From Nocardia elegans NBRC 108235 (GTDB lineage Bacteria > Actinomycetota > Actinomycetes > Mycobacteriales > Mycobacteriaceae): a stretch of DNA of 64,000 bases. The stretch is taken from the NCBI RefSeq assembly GCF_001612845.1, contig NZ_BDBF01000031.1:1-64000 (forward strand), written 5' to 3'. The position numbers and the translations under genes were made by a program. The notes below the pieces were generated by a model. It searched no databases, had not been told where the DNA came from, and was given only the letters and a program-made list of their open reading frames with translations. Below, in pieces: positions 1 through 7,227 of this stretch (its first letter is position 1; every line of letters begins with the position of its first letter).

Positions 1-251
1 CGGCACCACCCGCACCACCGGCTCCTGCCCCAGCGGCTCCGGCGCCCGCACTGGCCCAGTCGAATCCAGCCGTGCGTCCTACCGCGGCCAGTAGCGGCCT
101 GCCCGAGGTCAAGACGCTGGCTGTGCTCGGCGGCGTGATCGCCATGGCGCTGGCCGCGGCCGGCTCCGGCGCGGTGAGTTTCCAGAGCGCCTCCGCCGCG
201 CAGGCGCGCGTCGACGCCGCACGCGCGGAATTCTTCGGACCGAGGGCCTGA
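1..251 (+). CDS. C-terminal part of a Pro/Ala-rich exported protein (truncated by window edge)
   Basis: The reading frame is open from base 3 to a TGA at 249-251, giving the last 82 residues of a protein. It starts as a Pro/Ala-rich linker, then has one hydrophobic Gly/Ala-rich segment (LAVLGGVIAMALAAAGSGAV) and ends in a short charged tail, AAQARVDAARAEFFGPRA. The same tail and hydrophobic segment recur in the complete gene at 2364-3335, so this is a paralogue whose N-terminus lies upstream. Only 11 bases separate it from the peptidase gene at 263, so the two are probably co-transcribed. By analogy with the complete copy it is likely exported and held by its C-terminal helix. Function unknown. 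Confidence 0.75.
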   Translation, partial: APPAPPAPAPAAPAPALAQSNPAVRPTAASSGLPEVKTLAVLGGVIAMALAAAGSGAVSFQSASAAQARVDAARAEFFGPRA

Positions 252-262
252 GGGGGCGCGAG

Positions 263-775
263 ATGACCGAGAGCCGGATTCGGACGGGCCGCTCCTACCG
301 CCGCGTCGCCGCCGCCGTCGACGCGGTGTGCGCGGTCGCCGCCGATTTCGACGCCACCACGTTGGAGGAGGTGGTCCTCGCGATCTCCGCCGAACGCGGC
401 CGCCTGATCGAAATCGCCGACGCCCAGCTCGGACCGGGTGTGTGCGGTCAGCGCCGCAGCTATCCGGACAAGGACGTGATCGTGCTGGCCGCCGCCCTGC
501 CCAGCCGCGACCACACCCTCGCGCACGAACTGGGCCACGTGGTCTTCGACCACCCGGGTGAACCGGCCGCCGAGGTGACGCTCGAGGCCAGCGACGATCT
601 GATCGCCTACATGCTGTCCCAGCGCGCGCATCAGCGGATCGTCGACGATGGGCAGGACGAACAGTACGAGTGGGAGGCCGAGACCTTCGCCGGCATGCTG
701 ATGACCCGCCTGCGCGTCTTCAACAACCGCGGCGCCGGTGTCTCGGTGCTCCGATTCGACGAGGCTCTCGGATGA
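263..775 (+). CDS. ImmA/IrrE-type zinc metallopeptidase, copy 1
   Basis: 170-residue soluble protein with the zinc-binding HELGH at residues 88-92 and a downstream EWEAETFAGMLM segment, matching the HExxH plus E..A..FA pattern of ImmA/IrrE peptidases. Known family members cut XRE-type repressors (ImmA on ImmR, IrrE on DdrO) and so switch genes on; whether this one does is inference. It starts at ATG 263 behind GAGGGGGCG. It lies between an exported Pro/Ala-rich protein and a multi-pass membrane protein, and the same trio recurs at 2364-4928. The copy at 3347 differs at fewer than 20 of 170 positions by eye, with all zinc-site residues kept. Its stop codon lies inside the first unit of a palindromic repeat. 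Confidence 0.85.
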   Translation: MTESRIRTGRSYRRVAAAVDAVCAVAADFDATTLEEVVLAISAERGRLIEIADAQLGPGVCGQRRSYPDKDVIVLAAALPSRDHTLAHELGHVVFDHPGEPAAEVTLEASDDLIAYMLSQRAHQRIVDDGQDEQYEWEAETFAGMLMTRLRVFNNRGAGVSVLRFDEALG

Positions 776-905
776 CCGAGGGGACCGGAGGCGGCAGCGT
801 GCGTAACCACGGAGGGCCCTTCGGTCGTCCGCAGAAGACTCGGATGACCGAGGGGCCCGGAGGCGGCAGCGTGCGTAACCACGGAGGGCCCCTCGGACAT
901 CCGAC
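770..905 (+). repeat. Two tandem 72-bp-period palindromic repeat units
   Basis: Two near-identical units start at 770 and 842. Each contains GGATGACCGAGGGG, then GGAGGCGGCAGCGTGCGTAA, then CCACGGAGGGCCC. In unit 2, CCGAGGGGCCC (848-858) and GGGCCCCTCGG (886-896) are perfect 11-bp inverted arms around a 27-nt loop; unit 1 has the same layout with imperfect arms (776-786 and 814-824). The corresponding gap after the paralogous peptidase gene (3863-3902) lacks both units. A diverged copy of the loop region occurs at 61824-61859. Confidence 0.85.
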
Positions 906-925
906 GACAGGCACGGGGTAGAAAC

Positions 926-1957
926 ATGACGTTCTGGTTGACTGCGCTGTTGGTGTGGATGGCGGCCGGCGCCCGCATCGGTCGTGTCCTGGTGAAGCCC
1001 GCGACCACGGCCCGGGTGGCGATCGTGATCGCGGTCGCGGCGGTGGCCGCCGCGGCCACCCTCGGCATCCCGGAGATCGGGGTCGCGGTGGATCACGCAC
1101 TGCCGCACGGGATCAACGGCCAGGCCCTGGCCGACCGGCTGGTGGCGGCGACCTGGCTGCTGTTCGCGGTGGCGACGTCGGTGGTCGCGGCCGCCGCCTG
1201 GCCGGTGGTCTCGCGCCGAAATCTTCGTCAAATCGCCTGGCTGGTCTACGGTTTCGGCGCGCTCGTCATCGCGGCCACCATCGGGTGGTCGATTCTGTTC
1301 GGCTGGGTCATGACCTTGCTCGGCTGCGTCTTCGTCGCCGTGACCGGCCTGCGCAATCTGGACTGGACGGCGCTGGGCCGCGGTATCGCGCTCTACACCG
1401 CCGGCACGGTGGTGGCGGGAGTCCTTGCCGCGCTGTCGATTCGGCGCCTGGCGATCGGCGAACAACCCGCGCGCCCCGGCGATCCGGGCTGGTTCTGGCC
1501 GACCTGGCAGCTCGCGAGTCTGCTGATCGCGGTCGGTGCGGTGTGGATCGTGATCGAGCTCTGGGTGCGGGCGCGCCTGCTGCTGCGCCAGATTCGGACC
1601 CTGCATCGCACCATGATCAAGCGCTTCCCCGAGGTGGTGGCGCACGAGCAGACGGTATCGGCCACTCAGCTCAAGGCTTCCGATCAGGTCGCGCAGATCA
1701 TGGACGCGCTGTATCTGCAGACCGGCGGCGGTATGGAACTGGCGGCGGCCGGGGTACCCGCGCGTTCGGTCACCGAACGTGCCGAGCGGGTCGCCCGCTG
1801 GGCCCGCAATCCGCTCGGTGACGAGATCGTCGACGCCCGCTGGATCGCACCGCCGGAGGGATTGAGCCCGCGCGGCTGGGTGCAGGCGATCGCCCGAGCC
1901 TTCGAGCGCACCGCGACAGAACGGAAACCTTCCGAGCCGAGACCGGCAGTCGCGTAA
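926..1957 (+). CDS. Multi-pass membrane protein with conserved cytoplasmic tail (MAB_1171c-like), copy 1
   Basis: 343 residues. About seven hydrophobic segments fill residues 1-215, the last being WQLASLLIAVGAVWIVIELW, followed by a soluble tail of about 125 residues rich in Arg and Ala. It resembles, from memory, the actinobacterial MAB_1171c-type putative transporter family often encoded beside ImmA/IrrE peptidases; transport has not been shown for that family as far as I know. ATG 926 follows a weak GGGG-rich Shine-Dalgarno. Together with the upstream peptidase it could form a membrane sensor and protease pair, which is inference. A close paralogue with the same length and tail is at 3903-4928. 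Confidence 0.75.
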   Translation: MTFWLTALLVWMAAGARIGRVLVKPATTARVAIVIAVAAVAAAATLGIPEIGVAVDHALPHGINGQALADRLVAATWLLFAVATSVVAAAAWPVVSRRNLRQIAWLVYGFGALVIAATIGWSILFGWVMTLLGCVFVAVTGLRNLDWTALGRGIALYTAGTVVAGVLAALSIRRLAIGEQPARPGDPGWFWPTWQLASLLIAVGAVWIVIELWVRARLLLRQIRTLHRTMIKRFPEVVAHEQTVSATQLKASDQVAQIMDALYLQTGGGMELAAAGVPARSVTERAERVARWARNPLGDEIVDARWIAPPEGLSPRGWVQAIARAFERTATERKPSEPRPAVA

Positions 1958-2363
1958 CGCTGGCGATCGAGTGGGCGCCGAAGGTGCGAGTCAATTCGAT
2001 GCTCGTCGGCATGGTCGGCACGCTGGCGCCACGGTGTCGCAGAGGACGGCGGCGCGCGCTGGCAGCCATCCGAATTGGCGCCTGTGGTGCGTGAGTTGAT
2101 CGCAAGGCAACCGATCCCGAGCCGGTGTACGGCCTTATCGCGGCAATGACACGCCTGCCGGGTCGCGCGGCGTCCTTCCCGCCGCCGCGATCCGCACGGT
2201 CGACGATTCCGCGTGCCGTGGCGCGACGAGCATTCGGGCTCAACCGATCTCGCTGCGCGAGCGAACTGTCTGAAGTTAGGATGTGCCGCATCGCGAGGTC
2301 CGGGCGATGGGTTGTAGCGACCGGGTAGAGATCTGCGCTGAGAACTCGAGGGAAGGCGAGCGC
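1958..2363. other. 406-base intergenic region between module copies
   Basis: No convincing gene. Short open frames here lack ribosome binding sites and actinobacterial codon bias. The right end should carry the promoter of the second module copy; GGGAAGGCGAG at 2350-2360 is the ribosome binding site of the gene at 2364. No clear terminator hairpin was seen behind the first copy. Confidence 0.5.
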
Positions 2364-3335
2364 ATGACCATGGGGCGGGTAGCGCGCGTTGTTGCGGTCG
2401 CCGGAATGTTCTGTAGTTGTGCGGTTCTCGGCCCCCAGGTAGCCGCCGCTCACCCAGCTCACCCCAATCCGGCTCGGCCGAATCCGGGTCAGCCGAATCC
2501 GGGTCAGCCCCATCCAGGTCAGCCGAATCCGGGTCAGCCGAATCCAGGTCAGCCGAATCCAGGTCACGCCCAACCATTTCATCCGCCCGCATCTCAGCCG
2601 AACGCCGCAACGGAGCAGGGCTCCGCAGATTCCCGGCCGACCGGTCCCGGTGCCGAAGCGCGGCAGCAACCGGGCACGGCCGCACCGGGTGCGGCGGGGC
2701 CTACTCCGTTAGACGATAACCAGAACCACGGCAATCTCGACGCCCCGGGACGCGCTACGACCTCTTCGGCGCCGGCTCCCGCAGGGTTGTCAGGACCGGC
2801 GGCCCCTGGTTCCCTCCTGGCCTTGCTGACCGGAACGGGCCCTGCCGCAACGGCTTCCGAATCGGCTATTGTGATCGACCCCGGGCCACCGGTCACCGGA
2901 CCGGCCGCGATCAGGGCCGCTGCCGCGAGGTCGCCGCTGCTGATTCTTTCATTGCCGCACCGTGTTCGGCGGCGCACGGTTCCCGCGCGACCGACGCTGG
3001 TACTCCCGACGTTGCCGCGGGTCCCCGCCGATCCCCTGCCTCCGGTCGACGTCGCCACCCCACCCGTGCCGGCTGCGGTCCCGATCGCACCGACCCCCGC
3101 GCCGTCGGCGTCGGCCGCGGCTCCGGCGCCCGCGCCGGCCCAGCCGAATCCCGCCGGCGACCAGATCGTGGCCATTGGCAAACCGCCGGAGGTCGAGATG
3201 CCAGCGGTCGCCGGCAGTGTGATCGCCATGGCGCTCGCCGCAGTCGGCTCCGGTGCGATGAGCTTTCGCAGTGCCTCGGCGGCGCAGGCACGCCTCGACG
3301 CCGCACGCGCGGAATTCTTCGGACCGAGGGCCTGA
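2364..3335 (+). CDS. Pro/Ala-rich exported protein with NPGQP repeats and C-terminal hydrophobic segment
   Basis: 323 residues from ATG 2364, chosen because GGGAAGGCGAG lies just upstream and a signal peptide starts there (MTMGRVARVVAVAG, ending GPQVAAA). After likely cleavage come seven five-residue units of NPGQP type, then a long low-complexity Pro/Ala/Thr region. A hydrophobic stretch (VAGSVIAMALAAVGSGAM) and the charged tail AAQARLDAARAEFFGPRA close the protein. The architecture suggests an envelope-spanning stalk anchored at its C-terminus. The C-terminal 80 residues match the truncated gene at 1-251. It is 11 bases from the peptidase at 3347 and probably the first gene of that operon. 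Function unknown. Confidence 0.75.
   Translation: MTMGRVARVVAVAGMFCSCAVLGPQVAAAHPAHPNPARPNPGQPNPGQPHPGQPNPGQPNPGQPNPGHAQPFHPPASQPNAATEQGSADSRPTGPGAEARQQPGTAAPGAAGPTPLDDNQNHGNLDAPGRATTSSAPAPAGLSGPAAPGSLLALLTGTGPAATASESAIVIDPGPPVTGPAAIRAAAARSPLLILSLPHRVRRRTVPARPTLVLPTLPRVPADPLPPVDVATPPVPAAVPIAPTPAPSASAAAPAPAPAQPNPAGDQIVAIGKPPEVEMPAVAGSVIAMALAAVGSGAMSFRSASAAQARLDAARAEFFGPRA
2466..2570 (+). repeat. 15-bp in-frame minisatellite encoding NPGQP
   Basis: Seven consecutive 15-bp units based on AATCCGGGTCAGCCG, each encoding one NPGQP-type pentapeptide just after the signal peptide. Units differ by one to four bases, and the outer units are the most diverged. The length is a multiple of three, so unit gain or loss keeps the frame. 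Confidence 0.9.
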
Positions 3336-3346
3336 GGGGGCGCGGA

Positions 3347-3862
3347 ATGATCGAGAGCCGGACTATTCAGACAGGCCGCTCGTATCGCCGCGTCGCCGTC
3401 GCCGTCGACGCCGTGTGCGCGGTCGCCGCCGATTTCGACGCCACCACCCTGGAGGAGGTGGTCCTCGCGATCTCCGCCGAACGCGGCCGTCCGATCGAAA
3501 TCACCAATGCCCAGCTGGGGCCGGGTGTGTGCGGTCAGCGCCGGAGCTACCCGGACAGGGATGTGATCGTGCTGGCCGCCGCCCTGCCCAGTCGCGACCA
3601 CACCCTCGCTCACGAACTGGGACATGTGGTCTTCGACCATCCCGGTGAACCGACCGCCGAGGTCATGCTCGAGGCCGGCGACGATCTGATCGCCTACATG
3701 CTGTCCCAGCGCGCGCATCAGCAGATCGTCGACGACGGTCGGAACCAGCAGTACGAGTGGGAGGCCGAAACCTTCGCCGGCATGTTGACGACCCGCCTAC
3801 GCGTATTCGACAACCGTGGTTCCGGCGTCTCGGTGCTCCGATTCGACGAGGCACTCGGATGA
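3347..3862 (+). CDS. ImmA/IrrE-type zinc metallopeptidase, copy 2
   Basis: 171-residue paralogue of the peptidase at 263-775, with HELGH near residues 89-93 and the EWEAETFAGML segment that supplies the third metal ligand in this family. Changes between copies are mostly outside the active site, for example LIEIADA versus PIEITNA and GQDEQ versus GRNQQ, so both copies look functional. ATG 3347 follows GAGGGGGCG. The gene ends 40 bases before the membrane protein at 3903. The nearest possible substrate of the XRE type is the EspR-like protein encoded convergently at 5133-5549; that link is inference. Confidence 0.85.
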   Translation: MIESRTIQTGRSYRRVAVAVDAVCAVAADFDATTLEEVVLAISAERGRPIEITNAQLGPGVCGQRRSYPDRDVIVLAAALPSRDHTLAHELGHVVFDHPGEPTAEVMLEAGDDLIAYMLSQRAHQQIVDDGRNQQYEWEAETFAGMLTTRLRVFDNRGSGVSVLRFDEALG

Positions 3863-3902
3863 CGGTGCATGCCGGTCATCCGACGAAAGGGAAGGGTTGG
3901 TG

Positions 3903-4928
3903 ATGATCTTCTCGTTGACGGCCCTGCTGGTGTGGATGGCGGCCGGTTCCCGTATCGGCCGCGTCCTGGTGAAGCCCCCGACCACGGCCCGGATGGCGAT
4001 CGTGATCGCGGTCGCGGCGGTGGGCGCCGCGGCCACGCTCGGCGTTCCGGAAACCGCGGTCGCGGTGGACCAATCACGGCCGCAAGGAATCAACGGTCAG
4101 GCTCTGGCCGACCGGCTGGTGGCGGCGACCTGGCTGTTGTTCGCGGTGGCCACCTCGGTGGTGGCGGTCGCCGCCTGGCCCGTGGTCTCGCGTCGAAATC
4201 TGCGTCAAATCGCCTGGGCGGTATATGGTTTCGGCGCGCTCCTCATCGCCGCCACCATCGTTTGGTCGATCCTGTTCGGCTGGGCCATGACGCTGCTCGG
4301 ATGTGCCTTCATCGCGGTGACGGGTCTGCGCAATCTGGACTGGACGGCGTTGGGGCGCGGCATCGCGCTCTACACCACGGGCACCATGGCTACGGGAGTG
4401 CTTGCCGCACTATCGATCCGGCGGCTGACGGTCGGTGCACAACCGGTGCCTCCCGGCGAGCCGGGGTGGTTCTGGCCAGGTTGGCAGCTCGCGAGTCTGC
4501 TCATCGCGGGCGGCGCGGTATGGATCGTGATCGAGCGGTGGATGCGGGCGCGGCTGCTGCTGCGACAGATCCGAGCCCTGCACCGGACCATGATCAAACG
4601 TTTTCCCGAGGTGGTGGCGCACGAGCAGACTGTGTCGGTCACCGAGCTCAAGGCGTCCGACCAGGTCGCTCAGATCATGGACGCACTATATCTGCAGACT
4701 GGCGGCGGTATGGAGCTGGCGGCGGCGGGGGTGCCCGCGCGTTCGGTCACCGAACGCGCGCAACGCGTGGCCCGCTGGGCCCGCGATCCGCTCTGTGACG
4801 AGATCGTCGATGCCCGGTGGATCGCACCGCCGGAGGGGCTGAGCCCGCGCGGCTGGGTGCAGGCGATCGCTCGCGCTTTCGAGCACACCGCTACAGAACG
4901 GAAATCTGCGATCGCGCAGGCAGATTGA
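3903..4928 (+). CDS. Multi-pass membrane protein (MAB_1171c-like), copy 2
   Basis: 341 residues from ATG 3903. This start is preferred to an in-frame ATG at 3816, because 3903 aligns with the paralogue start (LTALLVWMAAGxRIGRVLVKP) and has GAAGGG upstream, whereas 3816 lies inside the peptidase gene. There are about seven hydrophobic segments to residue 215, then the same soluble tail as copy 1 (MIKRFPEVVAHEQTVS, QIMDALYLQTGGGMELAAAG, DEIVDARWIAPPEGLSPRGW). Near-complete conservation of the tail between copies suggests that it is the working part, perhaps contacting the peptidase. It is the last gene of the module. Confidence 0.75.
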   Translation: MIFSLTALLVWMAAGSRIGRVLVKPPTTARMAIVIAVAAVGAAATLGVPETAVAVDQSRPQGINGQALADRLVAATWLLFAVATSVVAVAAWPVVSRRNLRQIAWAVYGFGALLIAATIVWSILFGWAMTLLGCAFIAVTGLRNLDWTALGRGIALYTTGTMATGVLAALSIRRLTVGAQPVPPGEPGWFWPGWQLASLLIAGGAVWIVIERWMRARLLLRQIRALHRTMIKRFPEVVAHEQTVSVTELKASDQVAQIMDALYLQTGGGMELAAAGVPARSVTERAQRVARWARDPLCDEIVDARWIAPPEGLSPRGWVQAIARAFEHTATERKSAIAQAD

Positions 4929-5055
4929 GCCTTATCCGGCGCGAAGGGGTAATGCCGGCGCCGATACCGGGCGCGAACGGTGCTGTCGGCGCGGCGACGG
5001 ATTGGGCGGGCGGTCCGATCGCACAGCGCAGACCGAAGCGTCACCGCTTCGGTCG

Positions 5056-5124
5056 CATGTCACAAGACAACCATGTCACAAGACAACACAGTGCGGTTCC
5101 GAGTGCCGCACTGTGTTGCCTTGT
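5056..5124. terminator. 16-bp tandem repeat merged with a strong hairpin, likely bidirectional terminator
   Basis: CATGTCACAAGACAAC is perfectly repeated at 5056-5071 and 5072-5087. The second unit runs into a 19-bp stem: ACAAGACAACACAGTGCGG (5078-5096) pairs with CCGCACTGTGTTGCCTTGT (5106-5124) with one mismatch and a 9-nt loop. It lies between the convergent ends of the membrane protein gene (4928) and the regulator gene (5133), the place for a shared terminator. Confidence 0.75.
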
Positions 5125-5132
5125 CCGACTTG

Positions 5133-5549
5133 CTATTCCGTGCCGTCCGGTGGAACCTCGGGCAGACCTTCACTCGCCCGGAGCTTTTCGGCCATCGAGG
5201 TCAGGAGGTTCTGCGACTCTTCGGAGAGATCGAACGCCCTGCTCGACAGCCGACGCAGTCCATAGCCCTGCAGCTGGGACAGCAACTCCAGATCATGGTC
5301 GATCTTGGCGGCATAGATGTCGTTGAAGAAGTAGTCCGGTTTGACCTTGAAGAACTTTGCCAGTGCGGCAACCGTCTCATCTGAGGGGTTCGTCCGCTGA
5401 CCCGACCGCAACTGCGAGAGATACGGTTTCGAGATCGGATGCCCGGAGGCGGTGAGCGCTGCCGCCACCTCGGCATTGGTGTGCGGCTTACGCCCCGGGG
5501 GATGCACGGTTTCGAACAGCTTGTTCAGCCGCGCCGCGAAATCAGCCAT
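5133..5549 (-). CDS. EspR-like XRE-family DNA-binding regulator
   Basis: 138 residues, the length class of M. tuberculosis EspR. The N-terminal half carries a helix-turn-helix (NAEVAAALTASGHPISKPYL, then SQLRSGQRTNPSDETVAALA). Family-typical motifs are FAARLNKLFETVHPPGR, PYLSQLRSG and FFKVKPDYFF, followed by a helical C-terminal half that in EspR makes the dimer. EspR binds many sites and controls ESX-1 genes; the target here is unknown. It is convergent to the duplicated peptidase/membrane module, and ImmA-type peptidases act on XRE repressors, so a functional link is plausible but unproven. It starts at ATG 5549. No ESX gene is in the window. Confidence 0.8.
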   Translation of the reverse strand: MADFAARLNKLFETVHPPGRKPHTNAEVAAALTASGHPISKPYLSQLRSGQRTNPSDETVAALAKFFKVKPDYFFNDIYAAKIDHDLELLSQLQGYGLRRLSSRAFDLSEESQNLLTSMAEKLRASEGLPEVPPDGTE

Positions 5550-5907
5550 TGTGAGCCGCCCAATTCCCTTCGCTGTACTAACAGTCGTTATCTCGGATAC
5601 GTATCATTGATATTAGCGGCTGAGTAACTGAAAACCTACGCCTGATTCAGGATTTCCTTGAAGCTTCCAGGTCGGCCGTCCGGGAACTGTTCAGCGTCGG
5701 CGCGTTTGCGGGGCACCGCACCCTCACTGGTCGAGGGGCAGTACGCTCCGGTTCTGGCCCGTCGAACGAGTCTCGTTCAACGGGCCATTGATAACCGGAA
5801 GATAGCTGACATCTCATCCTTTTGTCTGTATCGCAGTTTGTGTGGCGTACGACACGTCTCGGACCTGTGAGGATGAACGTTCAACTACGGATGAAATCTG
5901 TTCGGTA
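5550..5907. other. 358-base intergenic region upstream of the EspR-like gene
   Basis: This is markedly AT-richer than the neighbouring genes around 5575-5640 and 5805-5905. It must hold the promoter of the regulator gene (reading left) and the 3' end of fadA5 (reading left, ending at 5908). No ORF with plausible codon use and no strong terminator was seen. Confidence 0.5.
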
Positions 5908-7074
5908 TTACAACCGCTCGATGATTGTTCCGGTCGCAAGTGCGCCACCGGCGCACATGAGGACCATTGCGATCGACTTGTCGGAGCGTTCCAGCTCGTG
6001 CAGGGCGGTGGTGATCAACCGCGAGCCGGTGCTGCCGACCGGATGTCCGATCGCGATCGCGCCGCCGTTCACGTTGACCCGGTCCATATCCGGCTTGTGC
6101 ACCGACGCCCACGACAGCGGGACCGAGGCGAAGGCCTCGTTGATTTCGAAGAGGTCGATATCGGCGATGCTCATGCCCGACTTCTCCAGCAGCCGCGTCG
6201 TCGCCTGCACCGGGCCGTCCAGGTGGAACTCCGGCTCGGCGCCGACGAGGCACTGGGTGACGATGCGCGCCCGCGGCTTCAGTCCGGCACGCGCGGCGGC
6301 CTGTTCGTCCATGAGCAGCACCGCGGCGGCACCGTCGGAGATCTGCGACGAGGTACCGGCGGTGTGAATTCCGCCCTCCAGCACCGGCTTCAGCTTCGCC
6401 AGGCTCTCCCGGGTGGTCTCGCGCAGTCCCTGGTCGCGGTTGACGTCGAGCGTCTCGCCGGTGAGGGTGCCCTCCTTGTCGACCTGCGGCGCGCCGGCGA
6501 TGGTCAGCACCTCGCGATCGAAGCGCCCCTCCGCCCAGGCCTGCGCGGCCAAACGCTGTGAGCGCACGCCGAATTCGTCGATATCGTCGCGGGTGATGCC
6601 GCGCCGCTTGGCGATTCGCTCGGCCGCCTCGAACTGGTTGGGCATATCGATGTCCCAGCTCGCCGGGCGGCGGGGCCCGGCGTTCTCACCCACGTTCGCG
6701 CCCAGCGGGACGTGGCTCATGGATTCGACGCCGCAGGCGACGCCGATGTCGATCGCGCCCTGGGCGATCTGCCCGGCGATCAGGTGGTTGGCCTGCTGGG
6801 CGGACCCGCACTGGCAGTCGACCGTGGTCGCGCCCACCTGCCAGGGGAGTCCGGCGTGCAGCCACGCGGTGCGGGTGACGTTGTTGCCCTGCTCGCCGAC
6901 CTGCATGACGCAGCCGCCGATGACCTGTTCGACCAATGCCGGATCGAGCTGTGCGCGCTCGAGGACGCCGCGCTGCGCGGCGCCGAGCACCTCGGCGGCG
7001 TGCAGGCCGGCCAGCCAGCCGTTGCGTTTGCCGATCGGGGTGCGCGCGGCCTCGACGATGACGGGGGTGCCCAT
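5908..7074 (-). CDS. fadA5: Steroid side-chain 3-ketoacyl-CoA thiolase FadA5
   Basis: 388-residue thiolase. Catalytic Cys89 lies in DCQCGSAQQANHL, His344 in GHPVGSTGSR and Cys374 in CAGGALATG, so the full catalytic set is present. The sequence follows M. tuberculosis FadA5 closely (GKRNGWL, PNQFEAAERIAKRRGIT, GIHTAGTSSQISDGAAAVL). FadA5 thiolytically removes acetyl-CoA or propionyl-CoA from the cholesterol side chain in the cytoplasm. It is divergent from cyp125, the same pairing as Rv3546/Rv3545c, with two KstR-type boxes in the shared promoter. The start at 7074 has AAAGG upstream. One small difference is Ser in HPVGSTGS where I recall Cys in FadA5. Confidence 0.92.
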   Translation of the reverse strand: MGTPVIVEAARTPIGKRNGWLAGLHAAEVLGAAQRGVLERAQLDPALVEQVIGGCVMQVGEQGNNVTRTAWLHAGLPWQVGATTVDCQCGSAQQANHLIAGQIAQGAIDIGVACGVESMSHVPLGANVGENAGPRRPASWDIDMPNQFEAAERIAKRRGITRDDIDEFGVRSQRLAAQAWAEGRFDREVLTIAGAPQVDKEGTLTGETLDVNRDQGLRETTRESLAKLKPVLEGGIHTAGTSSQISDGAAAVLLMDEQAAARAGLKPRARIVTQCLVGAEPEFHLDGPVQATTRLLEKSGMSIADIDLFEINEAFASVPLSWASVHKPDMDRVNVNGGAIAIGHPVGSTGSRLITTALHELERSDKSIAMVLMCAGGALATGTIIERL

Positions 7075-7115
7075 AACTTCAACCTTTCGAACAGGATCCG
7101 TATCAGCACAGAAAC

Positions 7116-7129
7116 TGGAACAAGTTCTG
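7116..7129. promoter_or_regulatory. KstR-like operator A (fadA5 side)
   Basis: TGGAACAAGTTCTG matches the KstR pattern TNNAACNNGTTNNA except for the last base. It sits 41 bases before the fadA5 start, in the fadA5-cyp125 divergent promoter. KstR is the TetR-family repressor of cholesterol genes and is released by steroid-CoA intermediates. Confidence 0.75.
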
Positions 7130-7192
7130 TGGATGTACTGAGGGCGGACTATGGCTTCTTTACTACTGATACCACCTATGCTGCAATGAAGG

Positions 7193-7206
7193 TAGAACGT
7201 GTTTCA
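7193..7206. promoter_or_regulatory. KstR-like operator B (cyp125 side)
   Basis: TAGAACGTGTTTCA matches TNNAACNNGTTNNA fully and ends 21 bases before the cyp125 start. With operator A it puts both divergent genes under likely steroid-induced control. Confidence 0.8.
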
Positions 7207-7227
7207 GTTAGTCGAAGGAGACAACTG

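Noticed and set aside
2125..2328. Possible small gene before the exported protein
   Set aside because: No ribosome binding site, atypical composition, and it runs into the next gene's leader.
1684..2685. Long minus-strand ORF with ADLDS/ADPDS units resembling pentapeptide repeats
   Set aside because: It is the reverse reading of the NPGQP minisatellite and of the membrane-protein gene; a 15-bp repeat stays open in several frames. No ribosome binding site or consistent codon bias.
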